Positions 18,059 through 28,895 of a stretch of 64,000 nt of DNA are shown here, one piece after another. Source of the stretch: Pyropia haitanensis (lineage: Eukaryota; Rhodophyta; Bangiophyceae; Bangiales; Bangiaceae). The position numbers and the translations under genes are program-made. Position 1 is the stretch's first letter. Each line of letters begins with the position of its first letter. Below the pieces are notes generated by a model that made no database searches, was not told the origin of the DNA, and was given only the letters and a program-made list of their open reading frames with translations. The stretch spans positions 5,109,756 to 5,173,755 of the forward strand of contig SDUX01000008.1 of NCBI GenBank assembly GCA_008729055.1, given 5' to 3'.

Positions 18059-19834
18059 ATGGCCCTTGCCTTCTCCGCCGCCCTGCCGCTGCGGCTGGCC
18101 GCGCCCGGCGCGCGGCTGGCCCGCGCCGCCGTCGCCGCCCGCCGCGGCCGGTCCGTCGCCGCCCCCCCCGCCGTGCGGCGGCTGGTACGAGCCTCGGCCG
18201 CCGCGGGCGACGCGGGTGCGGCGGCGGCACCAGCGGCGGCCGCGACCGCAAAGGGCGGCGGCGGCGGCGGCGGCGGCGGCAATGCCAAGGGCGGCAAGGC
18301 CAAGGGCCCGCCCCCCCCCCCCGCGGCGTCCAAAACCGAGGCGGAGCTGAAGCAGGCGCGCCTGGAAAAGGTGGCCGACATGCGCGGCGAGGCGGTCGAG
18401 CCGTTTGCCTACGCCTTTGACGCCCGCGACACGGCCGCCGCGCTGCACGCGGCGTTTGACGACGCGCTCGGGGCGGGGGAGGAGGACCCCGACGGGCGGC
18501 CGCTGTCGCTCGCTGGCCGCGTGTTGTTGCGGCGGGTGTTTGGGAAGCTGGCCTTCTTCACCCTCGCCGACGAGTCGGGCACCGTGCAGCTGTACCTGGA
18601 GAAAAAGACCGTCGACGCGGGGATGGGCGACGGCGCGTTTGCGCGGCTCAAAAAGTGGACCGACGTGGGTGACATCCTCGGCGTGACGGGGGTGGCGAAA
18701 AAGTCGGACAAGGGGGAGCTGTCCGTCAAGGTCGCCACGTGGACGATGCTGACCAAGGCGCTGCTGCCGCTGCCGGACAAGTTCCACGGCCTGGCGGACG
18801 TGGAGAAGCGCTACCGCGCGCGGCACGTGGACCTGATCGTCACGCCGGGCGTGCGCGACATCTTTCGCAAGCGTTCGCTCATGACCGCCGCGGTGCGGCG
18901 GTACCTGGACGAGCGGGGGTTCCTCGAGATGGAGACGCCCAGCCTCAACGCCGAGCCCGGCGGCGCCGAGGCGCGCCCGTTTGAGACGTACCACAACGCG
19001 CTCGAGCGGCAGCTGACGCTCCGCATCGCGACGGAGCTGCACCTCAAGCGCCTCGTCGTTGGCGGCTTTGAGCGCGTCTACGAGCTCGGCCGCGTGTACC
19101 GGAACGAGGGGATCAGCACCCGCCACAACCCCGAGTTCACCTCCATCGAGGTGTACCAGGCGTACGCTGACTACACGACCGCCATGGCGCTGACGGAGGA
19201 GCTCGTCGCCGCCGCTGCGGCGGCCGTGTGTGGCACCACCAGCGTCGTGTACCAGGGGGAGGCGCTGGAGCTGGGCGCCCCCTTCCGGCGTGTGCCGATG
19301 CACACGCTCGTCTCGGACGCGCTCGGCATCGACACCCGCGCCGCGGACGCGACGGCCGCGTCCGTGGCGGCCGCGGCGACCGCCGCGGGCGTCGGCGCGG
19401 CGCAGCTGGACGGCCTGCGGACGGTCGGGGAGGTGGTGAACGTGGCGTTTGAGGAGCTCGTCGAGGCGACGCTGCGCCAGCCCACGTTTGTCACCGACTA
19501 CCCCGTCGAGGTGTCCCCACTGGCCAAGCCCCACCGCGCCGAGGCGGGCCTCGTCGAGCGCTTTGAGCTCTTTGTCGTCGGGCGGGAGCTCGCCAACGCC
19601 TTCTCCGAGCTCACCGACCCGGTCGAGCAGCGCGCCCGCTTTGAGGCGCAGGCCGCGAAGCGGGCGGCGGGCGACAAGGAGGCGTGCGGGGTGGACGAGG
19701 ACTTTTTGGGGGCGCTCGAGACGGGGCTCCCGCCGACGGCGGGGCTCGGCATTGGCGTCGACCGGCTGGCCATGCTCCTCACCGACGCGCCCTCCATCCG
19801 CGACGTCATTGCGTTTCCAGTCTTGCGCGACTGA
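18059..19834 (+). CDS. KARS: Lysyl-tRNA synthetase, class II, probably organelle-targeted
   Basis: The product is 591 residues, intronless, charging tRNA-Lys with lysine. ATG 18059 (cgccATGGcc) starts [25 protein letters not shown]. This Ala/Arg/Ser-rich N-terminus lacks acidic residues for about 50 positions, as in plastid or mitochondrial transit peptides. A Gly/Lys/Pro-rich linker follows to about residue 95. The OB-fold anticodon-binding domain is at about 148-240 ([21 protein letters not shown]). Class II motif 1 is around 265-300 (FLEMETPSL). Motif 2 is near 337-365 ([20 protein letters not shown]), the diagnostic LysRS sequence. Motif 3 is near 562 ([13 protein letters not shown]...[10 protein letters not shown]). 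All catalytic motifs are intact. Bacterial-type organisation plus a leader suggests a plastid or dual-targeted enzyme. A second, cytosolic enzyme may exist elsewhere or be made from the same gene. A G24 run starts directly after the stop codon. Confidence 0.95.
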   Translation: MALAFSAALPLRLAAPGARLARAAVAARRGRSVAAPPAVRRLVRASAAAGDAGAAAAPAAAATAKGGGGGGGGGNAKGGKAKGPPPPPAASKTEAELKQARLEKVADMRGEAVEPFAYAFDARDTAAALHAAFDDALGAGEEDPDGRPLSLAGRVLLRRVFGKLAFFTLADESGTVQLYLEKKTVDAGMGDGAFARLKKWTDVGDILGVTGVAKKSDKGELSVKVATWTMLTKALLPLPDKFHGLADVEKRYRARHVDLIVTPGVRDIFRKRSLMTAAVRRYLDERGFLEMETPSLNAEPGGAEARPFETYHNALERQLTLRIATELHLKRLVVGGFERVYELGRVYRNEGISTRHNPEFTSIEVYQAYADYTTAMALTEELVAAAAAAVCGTTSVVYQGEALELGAPFRRVPMHTLVSDALGIDTRAADATAASVAAAATAAGVGAAQLDGLRTVGEVVNVAFEELVEATLRQPTFVTDYPVEVSPLAKPHRAEAGLVERFELFVVGRELANAFSELTDPVEQRARFEAQAAKRAAGDKEACGVDEDFLGALETGLPPTAGLGIGVDRLAMLLTDAPSIRDVIAFPVLRD

Positions 19835-20624
19835 CGGGGGGGGGGGGGGGGGGGGGGGGTGGGGCGGGGGGGTTCCTTTTTTTCGGGGGGGGTAGAGGGG
19901 CTGGTGCGGACCCGTTGGGCTCGCACGGTGCGGGAAGACACAACCATTGTACATTGCCTGGCGGGCCGACAGGGGGGCCCGCGGCGAGCGGCCCTGTGCC
20001 CCCGCCCCCGACCCCCCGGGGCGCACCCCGCCTGCCCTCCACCGTCCTTTCCCCACCGTCGCGTCCCCGCGCGCTCCTTCACCTCGCACAGCAGACGGCG
20101 AGGGAGTGGAGATAGGACCTCTCCCCACCTCCGCTTCACCCCCCGACCCAGGGCGTCCGTGCTGCGGCGGCGGCGGCAGCAGCGGCCGTGGCGGTAGCGG
20201 TGGCGGCGGCGGCGGCGGCGGTGGTGGCGGCAGCGGTGGTAATGGCGGTGGCGGCGGCGGCGGCGGCGGTGTCGGTGGCGGCGGTAGCGACGGCGGCGGC
20301 GGCGACGGCGACGGCGGCGGCGGGCGACCGCCCCCAGGGACCTACCCCGCTGCCCCCCCCCCTGCCAGCGACGCTGCCGTCGTGCTGCCCCTGGGGGGCG
20401 GCAACACGGGCGGCGGCGCCGTCGCCGCCCCGTCGCGACCGCCCCGGCCAGCGGCGCGCGCCGCCGTCGCCGTCGGGCGGGCGACGCGTCCGCAACGCCC
20501 GCGACGGCGGCGGGGACAGTGGCAACCTCGGCGGCCGCGGCAGCAGCGGCAGGCCCCACCAGACAGCGGCCCACCGCACCCTCCCCCCGCCTCCCCTCCC
20601 ACCCCAAAAATGAAGACACGCCCC
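19835..20624. other. Convergent intergenic region with G24 and (GGC/GGT)n arrays
   Basis: Immediately after the synthetase stop is a G24 homopolymer (19836-19859), then more G-runs. At about 20161-20330 there is a purine-strand array of GGC, GGT and GAC triplets. Between them, near 19945, is the only AT-rich piece (ACAACCATTGTACATTG), a candidate 3'-end signal for the synthetase transcript. The open frames on both strands here are repeat-derived. Confidence 0.55.
19836..19859 (+). repeat. G24 homopolymer abutting a stop codon
   Basis: Twenty-four G follow the TGA of the lysyl-tRNA synthetase with one C between. It would place an oligo-G tract, prone to G-quadruplex formation, at the start of the 3' UTR. 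Confidence 0.85.
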
Positions 20625-21781
20625 TCACCCAGTGGCGCCGTACCGCACCGGCGCGTCGGCGGCGGGGGCCCACCCGTTGGGCACCCCGTCGTCAGCGTCC
20701 GCGGCGGCCCTCCCCCCGCCCCACCCCCCCGCGACGCGGCGGATGGCGTCCCGGACGAGGCCGACGAGGAAGGTGGACAGCGCGCTCGGCGGCCGCCGCG
20801 CCAGCCCGTCGGTGAGCAGCCGGTGGTCCGCGTCAAAGAGGCGGCCGACGCTCGCCAGTACCGTCGCCAGCACCGCCGCGCACGACGTGCCGCAGATGAG
20901 GAAGAGGAGGATGGTCTGGTAGCGCACCGCCTGCGCGGGCGACGTGCCCGACAGCAGCTGACCCGTCATCAGGCCCGGGATGGACACGATGCCCGTCACG
21001 CTCATCGTGTTGAGCGTCGGTGTCAGGCCGAGCGTCATTGCCGCCCGCACCGTGTCGCGCGACGCCTCCCAGCAGTCCCCGCCGAGGGCCAAGTAGACGC
21101 CCACCGGCTCAGGGTGCTCGGCAAACTGGGTGAGCAGGTGCGACAGCGACACGGACACGGCCGACAGGGAGTTGCCGAGGAGCATCCCCACCACCGGGAT
21201 GACGTACTGCGCGTCCATGCCGGTGCGGAGGATGACGCCCAGGCCAAACGCGCCCATCGCGGTCGCCGCGGCGGCGATCGAGCCGAGGACGAGGCCAAAC
21301 AGGTGCGGCGTCGTGTACGGCGTGCGGCGGGTCGCCTCGGCTGACGCGACGAGCACCATCAGCGCGAGGTAGGCGACCACCACCGCCGCGCTGTGCGACG
21401 TAAAGATGGGCACCAGCACAAAGCCGAGGAGGAAGAGCTGCGCCGCGCACCGGGCGGCGGCGGTGAGCACCTTGGCCTCGAGCTGCAGCTCCATCGCCGC
21501 CGACGCGGCGGCGACGCCAATGACCGTCGCGGACGTGGCCGCGACGGCGCCGAGGGAGACGGTCAGGGGGCCCGCCGCCGCCGCGGCGGCCGCCGCGTCG
21601 ACGCCGCCCGCCGCGACGGTCGTCGCGGCGGCGGCGGCGGCAATGGCGGGCGCGAGCCGCTCGACGGCGGCGGGCACCGCCGCCGCGGTGCCGACGGGGA
21701 CGCCCACCGCCGCCGCCGCGGCGGCGGCCCACCGGCCGAGCGCCGCGAGTCCACCCCGCCCCGCCGGCGGGCCGCCGCCGC

Positions 21782-21820
<39 letters not shown>

Positions 21821-22741
21821 CGACGGCGGCATTGCCAATGGGCGGGGCGGCCCAGTCCAAGGCCGCCCCGCCGTCGTCGCCGTCCCCGTCAGCGTCGCCA
21901 GTCGCGTCGCCGTCGCCGCGGTCGCCCCCCCCCCCCCCCCCCCACCACCTCGGTCGGGGTCTCCCCCGCCGCGGCGGCCGCCCCCCCCCCGGCGGCGGCG
22001 GGAACCGCAGCACGCGGCCGCCCACCCGCGCCGGCTGCGCCTCGTCGTGCGTCACCCACACCACCGCCGCCCCCGCCGCCGCCGCCGCCGCGACCGCCCG
22101 CTCCACCCGCCGCGTCCCCGCCGGGTCCACCGACGCGGTCACCTCGTCGAGGAGCAGCACCTCGGGGCGCGTCGCGAGGCACACCGCCAGCGTCGACCGG
22201 GCGGCCTCCCCCCCCGAGAGGCTCGCCCACGGCTGCTCCGCCGCGGCGGGGGGCAGGCCGACCGCGGCGGCCGCGGCGGCCGCGGCGGCCGCCGCCGCGG
22301 CGGGGTGCAGCCGCGGCGCCTGCGCGGCAAACGCGGTGACGCGGGCGAGGAGGGTGGCGGGCGTGCCGGGCAGGGCGAGGCGGCTCTGGGGGACGTGCAC
22401 CACGCGGGCGCGCCACTGGGGGAGCGCCGTCCCCCCCGACGCGCCCAGCGCGTGGAGGTGCGCCGGCCGCGCCGGCGGGGCGGCGGCGGCGCGCTCGCCG
22501 GCGGCGGGCGTCGGGTGGAGGGTGACCGCGGCGCCGGCGGGGAGCGGGTCCGCGCCCGCCAGGGCGCGGAGGAGGGTGCTCTTGCCGCCGCCCGACGGGC
22601 CAGTGACAAAGAGCACCTCGCCGGCCGCGACGGACAGCGACACGCCCGTGTAGAGGGGCGCCGCCGCGCCGGGGAGGGTGCGCGACAGGTTGGTCGCGCG
22701 CAGCAGGGGGGCGGGACGCGGCTTGCTGGGGGGGGGGCCAT
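20625..22741 (-). CDS. ABC transporter, fused ATPase and UPF0014 permease (FetA-FetB / STAR1-ALS3 type)
   Basis: One polypeptide of about 705 residues holds both halves of a transporter usually made of two proteins. ATPase half: Walker A GPSGGGKST near 22600, Q-loop VVHVPQ, signature LSGGEAARSTLA, Walker B VLLLDEVTASVD, H-loop VTHDEAQ. After a Gly/Asp/Pro linker, the UPF0014 membrane half has the family hallmarks: LQLEAKVLTAAARCAAQLFL, PVVGMLLGNSLSAVSVSLS, WEASRDTVRAAMTLGLTPTL and MSVTGIVSIPGLMTGQLLSG, with about seven hydrophobic segments. Family knowledge: E. coli FetA/FetB affects iron homeostasis, and plant STAR1 with STAR2/ALS3 gives aluminium tolerance. The best start is ATG 22741 (MAPP...), but it joins the ATPase frame only if the G10 run 22728-22737 differs by one base. 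The in-frame ATG at 23315 would read poly-Phe through a poly-A tract and is unlikely. Substrate is unknown. Confidence 0.88.
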
Positions 22742-23809
22742 GCCGCCCGCCGTCGGGAGAACCGGGGAGGGGGGGGGGGGGGGGAAGGGAAACGAGAAAA
22801 AAAAAAAAAAAAACTGGGCCCAGTGAGGTGCGGAGGGGGGGAGGCTGGAGGGACAGGCCGCGGCGGAAGACCAAGTAGAAAAAAAACAGCGGTGCCAAGC
22901 GGGGCAAGGGATCAGGGGGGGGGGGGCCAGCGGTGGCCCGACGGGCGCAGCGTGCAGGCGGCGCGTCGCGAGGGCGCCCGCGCGCCGTGGCGGGCGGGCG
23001 TCCCCCGCCGTGCGCCGTCGGCGGCGTGGCCCCACACGCGGCGGCCACGCGCGGGACGGCGCCGCGGCAGCGGCGCCACGGCCGCGGCGGCGACCGGCGC
23101 CGCCGCCCGCGCCGGCGGCGGCCGTGACGTGGGCCCGGCGCCGGCGCTCGTGGCGCGGGCGGGTGGGGGGGGGGCGGCAGCGGCGGCGGATCTGTGCGCG
23201 CCGCCACGGATGCGGGCGCGCCTTTGGATCCGCCGCCCGCGGGCGGGGACGGATGGATGCTGGTGGCGGCGGCGCCCGCCGTCGCCGGCCGGCCGGCCCC
23301 GACGCGCCGCGGCAACGGCAGCCGCCGCCGCCGCCGCCGGCCGCCCGTGCCGCCGCCGCCGCCGGCCGCCCGTGCCGCCGCGCCGCCGCCGCCGCCGCCC
23401 GCCCGTGCCGCGCCGCCGCGGGCCGCGCGGCGGCGCGTCCCGCCCGACGGCCGCGGCGGGCGACCGCGGCCGCCGGCCGCCGCGGGCGCGCGCCGCCAGT
23501 GGCGGCCGCGACGGTCGCTGCCGTCCCGACGCGCGGGGTCGGGGCGGCGCGGCCACCCGCGGCGGCGTCTTCCCCCCCCCCCCTCCCGCCCCTACCGCCG
23601 CAGCGTGGTCGGGGTCGCCGCCGCCGGCGGGGCGGCGCCGTCAGCCGCGGCGGGCGAGCGGGCGGTCGGCTCTCCCCCCCCCTCCCCCTCGTCAGCCCCT
23701 CCCCCCCCCCCCCCCCCCGCTCCCCCCCTACGGTCCGCCACGGCCGGTGGGCCGTGGCCGGTCGGCCGGCCGGCGGCGGCGGCGGCCGCCAGCCACGCCG
23801 CCGCCGGCC
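22742..23809. other. Divergent promoter region between the ABC gene and the 5'-nucleotidase gene
   Basis: Both genes are transcribed outward from this 1.07-kb interval. It contains a poly-A tract (about 22797-22813), G- and C-runs, and CCG/GCC-rich sequence with many GGCCGGCC palindromes (for example about 23287 and 23763). Long open frames are compositional. No gene is seen. Confidence 0.5.
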
Positions 23810-23812
23810 ATG

Positions 23813-23845
<33 letters not shown>

Positions 23846-25154
23846 GCCGCCGCCGCCGGCACGCCCGGTGGGGTGGCCGCCGCGGCGACGCCGGCCGCGG
23901 CCGACGCCGCGTCCGCCGCGGGTGCCGCCGCCGGTGGGGCGGCCGCCGCGGCCGGCGGCGGCGGCGGCGGCGGCGCGGGGGGGGGGGGGGGGGCGGTTGG
24001 TGCGCGGCGGGCGGCCCGAGGGGGGGGGGCGCCGCCGCTGGCCGTGCTGCCGCGGATGGGGGGGGCGCCGCCAGTGGGGGGGGCGCCGCCAGTGGGGTGG
24101 GTGCTGCTGGTGACGGGGCCGCCGCCGCCGTTGGGGGTGCCGCCGCCGCCAATGGCGGCGCCGCCGCCGCCGTTGGGGGTGCCGCCACCGCCAATGGCGA
24201 CGGCGGCGGCGGCGGCGGCGGCGGCGGGCGCCCCGCGGCGGTCACGCGCGTGCAGGTGCTGCATTTTAACGACGTCTACCAGGTGGAGGGGCGGCGGCAG
24301 GAGCCCGTCGGGGGGGCCGCCCGCTTTGCCGCCCTCCTCGGCCACCTCCGGGCGGCCTTTCCCGCCCCGCCGCCGTCGACGTTGCCCCCGTCGCCGCCGT
24401 CGCCGCCGCCGCCACCGCCACCGCGGCCGCCACCGTCAGCCGCCGACGCCGTGGCCGCCGGCAACGACGACGGCGGCGACGCGCCGTCGACGCTGACGCT
24501 CTTTTCCGGCGACGCCTTCTCCCCGTCGGTGCTGTCGGCCGCCCACGGGGGCGCCAACATGGCCGCCGTCCTCGCGCACCTGCGCGTCGACGCGGCGACG
24601 CTGGGCAACCACGACTTTGACTATGGGGCGCCCGCGCTGGGGCGGCTGCTCGACGCGGCGGGGGGGCACACCCGGTGGGTGCTGACGAATGGGGTGCTGC
24701 CGGGTGACGGCGACGGCGACAGCGACGGTGACGGGGGTGGTAGAGGCGATGGGGACGCCGACGGGGACGGTGACGGCCGCTGGGACGGCGGCGGCAACCG
24801 CAACGGCTGCGCCTCCCCCCCCGGTCGCCGCCGCCGCGGCCGCCGGCGGGTGGCGCGGTCTGCGCTCCTCCACGCCACCGGCGGCGTGCGGGTGGGCATC
24901 CTGGGCCTGATGGAGGCCGACTGGCTCGACACGCTCGTCGCCGTCGACGGCGCGGACCTCTGCTACACGGACTTTGTGGCGGCCGCGACGGCGGGCGCGG
25001 CCGCCCTCCGCGCCGCGGGCGCGGACGCGGTGCTCGCGCTGACGCACATGCGGCAGCCAAACGACGAGCGGCTCGCCGACGGGGCGGTCGGGCTGGACTT
25101 GATCCTGGGCGGCCACGACCACAGCATCGCCTACACGCCCGCGCGGCCGCGCGG

Positions 25155-25207
<53 letters not shown>

Positions 25208-26556
25208 CGGGTGCGGGGGCGGGCGGCGGGCGTACCAAGGGGGGTGCCGCCGCTGGCCGCGGCGGCACGCCCCGCCCGCGGCCGGCGATTGTCAAAAGCG
25301 GCACGGACTTTCGGCACCTGTCGGCGCTGGTGCTGGCCATTGACCGGTCCACCACCCCCGCCACCGTCACCGTCGAGGCGCCCCCAACCGTCCACGCGGT
25401 CACGCGGGCGGTGCCGCCCGACGCGGCCGTCGCGGCCACCGTCCGCCACTACGTGGCCGCCGCGCCCGCGGCGGCCACGCCCGCCGGCGCAATCGCCTAC
25501 CTCTCCGCCCCCGCCGACGCGTCGGCGGCCACCCTCCGCACCGCCGCGTCCGCGGCGGGCGCCCTCATCGCCGACGTGCTCGCCGCCACCGCCGCCGGCG
25601 GCGGCGCGGACGTGGCGCTCGTCAATGCGGGCACCCTCCGCTCCGATACGGTCCACCCGGCGGGGCCGTTTACGGCCGCCGACCTCGCCGCGCTGCTGCC
25701 GTTTGTCGACCAGCTGGTTGCCTTCCCGCTGCGGGGGGGGGAGCTGCTGGCCGCGCTCGAGGTGGGGGTCGGCGCGCTGCCCGCCGCCGACGGGCGGTAC
25801 CTGCTCGTGTCGGGCGTGCGGTACGCGTACGACCCGCGGCGGCCGCCCGGGCGGCGGGTGGATAGGGCGAGCGTGTGGGTGCGGAGACGACGGCGCGACG
25901 GCGGGGGGGGGGCGGTTTGTCGTGACGGTGGTGGCGATGGCGCCAACGGCGCCGGCGCCGGCGTCGGCGCCGACAGCGGTGAGCGTGGGGACGTACCCGT
26001 TCCCGCTGACGCACGCGGCAGCTGGGCGCCGCTGGACGTAGCCGCCACGTACGTGGTCGCGACCAAGACCTTCCTCACCGCCGGTGCCGACGGGCACGGG
26101 GGCATCGCCGCGGCGCATCGCCGCGCGCTTGCCGACGGCTGGCCCGGGGCGGTGCCGGGGGACACGCCGCTCGCCGCGGCGGTTGCGGCCTTCTTTGCCG
26201 CCACCGCCGCCGAGGCGGCGGCGCGCGCGGCGGGGGAGGGCGACAGCGGCAGCGGCACGGGGGGGGGGGCGGAGCCAGACGGTGGCGCGCATGGGGGGGC
26301 GGGGGCGTGCGTTGCCGCGCTGGTGGATGAGGTGCTCCGCCGGGGGGCGGCGGCCGCGGCGGCGGCGGCGGCGGCGGCGTCGGAGTCGGCGACGAGTGCT
26401 CGAGGAGTGGCCAACGGCAGTTGCGGCGGGGGTGGCGGCGCCACGTTTTGCCTATCCCCGGTACGCTCGGCGGTGGGCGCCCCGCTGCCGTGGCTGGGCC
26501 TCGTTGACGACGGGCGGGTGATAGATGTGGCGGCGGCGGCGGCGCGCGACTCGTGA
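23810..26556 (+). CDS. 5'-nucleotidase / UshA-family metallophosphoesterase
   Basis: The catalytic frame ends at TGA 26554-26556. It has no ATG between the upstream low-complexity sequence and the conserved core. The best start is ATG 23810 (ggccATGGcc; poly-Ala leader), which joins after a frame change at the G17 run 23977-23993 or the G-run at about 24020. The product is about 915 residues. The N-terminal metallophosphatase domain has LHFNDVYQVE (about 24260; the H of the bacterial NDxH motif is Y, as in many eukaryotic members), FSGDAFSPS, GNHDFDYG (about 24607) and LGGHDHS (about 25110). The 5'-nucleotidase C-terminal domain has NAGTLRSD (about 25627), LLPFVDQLVAFPL and LVSGVRYAYD. It probably hydrolyses nucleotides or cyclic nucleotides to release phosphate. 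No clear secretion signal is visible. A GCG-coded poly-Ala run is inserted at about 25150-25206, between metal-site motifs, and acidic Asp/Gly repeats at about 24705-24780. Confidence 0.88.
24130..24213 (+). repeat. 42-bp tandem duplication inside the 5'-nucleotidase leader
   Basis: GTTGGGGGTGCCGCC at 24130 recurs at 24172, each followed by CCAATGGCG. The period is 42 bp and encodes two 14-residue units of the type AAAAVGGAAAANGG. It immediately precedes the catalytic domain. Confidence 0.8.
25150..25206 (+). repeat. (GCG)n trinucleotide run encoding poly-Ala
   Basis: About 18 consecutive GCG codons occur within the metallophosphatase domain of the 5'-nucleotidase, in the loop after GGHDHS. 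Such runs are prone to length change. Confidence 0.85.
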
Positions 26557-28895
26557 GGCGGCGGGTGCCGACGCCGCCGCTAGACCGCGAGTGGCCGGGC
26601 GGCCGGTCGGCGGGTGTCGTCACGGTGTACAGTACAATACAGACAGCACGGGGGTGGGATGGCTGGGTGCTGCGGGCGGAGTGGGGAGGTGGAAGGGGGA
26701 CAGCGGTCGGGCGGCGGCGCGCCGCGTGCGACCGCCCACACAAACGGCGCTTGCCGCTGGTGTTCCGCGTCCCCGTCCAGGAGGCAGGTCGACGGGGGCG
26801 AGATGGAGCAGCCACGCGTCGAGGCAGCCGCCATCCTCAAAACGTCGACCCCCGCTGCCGATCAATACCGCCAGCTCCACCCGCAGGCATAGCCGCCGTC
26901 AGGCCGTCATGGCCCCACCGTCCGGTCGCGCCGCCCCCACTCGCCGCTCGACACGCCAGCCACCGCCGCCGCCTGTCCTCCGAAACCCGTCGCCACACAC
27001 GCGCCTGGTGGCGGGCGGTGGCGGACAGCGGCGACGACCCGTCACCACCACGCCGACAACAGCCTCGGCGGGAAGGGCAGGGAGGGCGGGTGCGACGGCC
27101 GGTGACCATCTCTCGCCGGCGCCTCCCCCTCGGGACACTGCGTGGTGGCGGGCCCGGAAGGGATGAATCGGCAGAGGGACGCGGCGGGCGTGGGGCAGGG
27201 GGCAGCCGGGCGCGGTCGCCCCGTCCCCGGTGTCTCGATTCGTACATACTTGATCATCCAATACTCCCAGCGGCGGCTCTTCCGCGCCCGATTGACGCCG
27301 CTGCAAGACCTTGGACACCACGTCACGTACAATTCTCCCTTGCTGGCCGGCCCCCCCCACCACCCAATTCCCCCTGCTGGCGCCCGCGCCCGGCGCGCTC
27401 CCCCGCCAGCCCGCACCCCACGGGATGCTGCTGCTGGCACGACCGCCGTGGGGCCCGCGCCCCACCCCCGTCTGCTCCGCCGCCACACCACCCCGCCTCC
27501 GACCCGACCCGGCCCGCCCCGCGGCCGCCTACCACGACGCGGAATTCCACCCCCCCCCCTTCCTCTCCCCCACCCCTCTGCCGCGGTGGCGGTCGCCACG
27601 ACCAGGCGCCCGGTGGCTACCGCGCCCGCTTTTGTAGCCGCCCACCGGTGGCGGGTGTGTGCCGACTGACTTCACTCGCCAAGCGGTGGTGGTTTTTTTT
27701 TTTTTATCGGCTCCTCCCCCCCCCCCCCCCCCCCTCGCTCCGACGCCCCTACTGCTGTCGCCTGCAGGCGTGCGCTGGCGTCGTTCGGTCGTTCGGTGTC
27801 CCAGTTTCCTCCCCCCACCGTCCTTTGGGGCGCAGCTTTTCCCCCGCCAAGCCGGGGCTCTCAGGCTGCTCTTGCCGTGCCCCCCCCTCGCGGTGGGGCG
27901 GTGTGCCGGCGGGGTGGGGGCGGTCTGGGGCTGAGCGGGGGCGGTGGGGGGGGAGGGAGAGGAGGGGGCGGGACGGGACGGGACGGCGACGGGGGAATTG
28001 GCGGTGTCGGTGGGGGTGGCGGCGGCGGGTGGGCGGGGGAGGGGGAGCGAGGGAGGGGGGGAGGTTGCGCGTCCCAGAGGTGGCTGGCGGTAGCTCTGGC
28101 GGGAACTAGTCCGTCACTCCACGCGGCGCCGCTGACCCTCGGCCGCTGCCGTCCGCACGGCGCCCGCACCGCGTCAGCGTTTGCCACTGCCACTACGGCT
28201 GCCGCTCCCGCTGCCGCGCCCTCCACCGCCGCTGCCGCTGTCGCCGCCGTCGTCGTCGCCGCCGCCGCCGCCGTCTCGTGACGGCGCCACCGGCGGCGGT
28301 GGCGGCGGCGGCGGCGCCCTGGTCCGGCGCCGGGTCGCCGCACGGTGCCCGGCGCGGCGGGGGAGGTGGTGGGGGCGCCCCCGCGTGGCTGCTGAGGGGG
28401 GGGCCGCGCGGCTGGCTGCCGCGGCCGCTGCGGGGCTGACCCCGTCTGCACCCTGCCGCCGCCCCGTTCCGCCGCTTGCTCGCCTTTCCCTCTCCACTTT
28501 GCGCTTTTGTCGGGGTAGCGCCCCGGCGGGGGCGTCCCCCGGTGCGGTACGGCGCGGCGGGTCGTTCCCTCCCCGCGGCACTGCTCGTTGCGTGGAGCGC
28601 CTCTCCGGCAGCTGCGTATTGGGGCGCGCGGCCCGGCGGTCACCGCTGCCCACGCCGTCTGCGGCCCTGCCGGACGCGACTCTTCTCCCGGCTGGACGAG
28701 CAGGCCTTGTTCGCTGCCCCCGTTGCGGACGGGTCCTCCCCTCCTTGGTGACGCTCGGCCTGCCCCACCTCCTCCGTTCCCCGGCTCGCCCTCCCCCCTC
28801 CGTTTCCGTTTCGTCTCTCCCGCCCTCACCCCCCCCTCCCCCCTGACGCATCGTTTTCCTTTGGTTGCTTTTGGAGTGCGGTCGTAGGCGGCGGC
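26557..28895. other. Intergenic region between 5'-nucleotidase and DSC3-like gene
   Basis: It has mixed GC. TGTACAGTACAATACA at about 26625-26640, some 75 bp after the upstream stop, is a candidate 3'-end region. A T11 tract and C-rich runs lie near 27690-27735. A GGGACGGGACGG array is near 27970. (GCCGCT/GCC)n lies near 28190-28275. Long open frames on both strands are Arg/Pro-rich and show no domain. The last 400 bp are presumably promoter and 5' UTR of the next gene. Confidence 0.5.

Noticed and set aside
17852..20128. 758-residue open frame antisense to lysyl-tRNA synthetase
   Set aside because: It mirrors the conserved synthetase codons; high GC removes stop codons from the antisense frame. 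No domain.
24436..26292. 618-residue open frame antisense to the 5'-nucleotidase
   Set aside because: Same antisense effect; Arg-rich with no recognisable motif.
26553..28109. 518-residue plus-strand frame after the 5'-nucleotidase
   Set aside because: It runs through a T tract and C runs, is Arg/Pro-rich throughout, and shows no conserved block.
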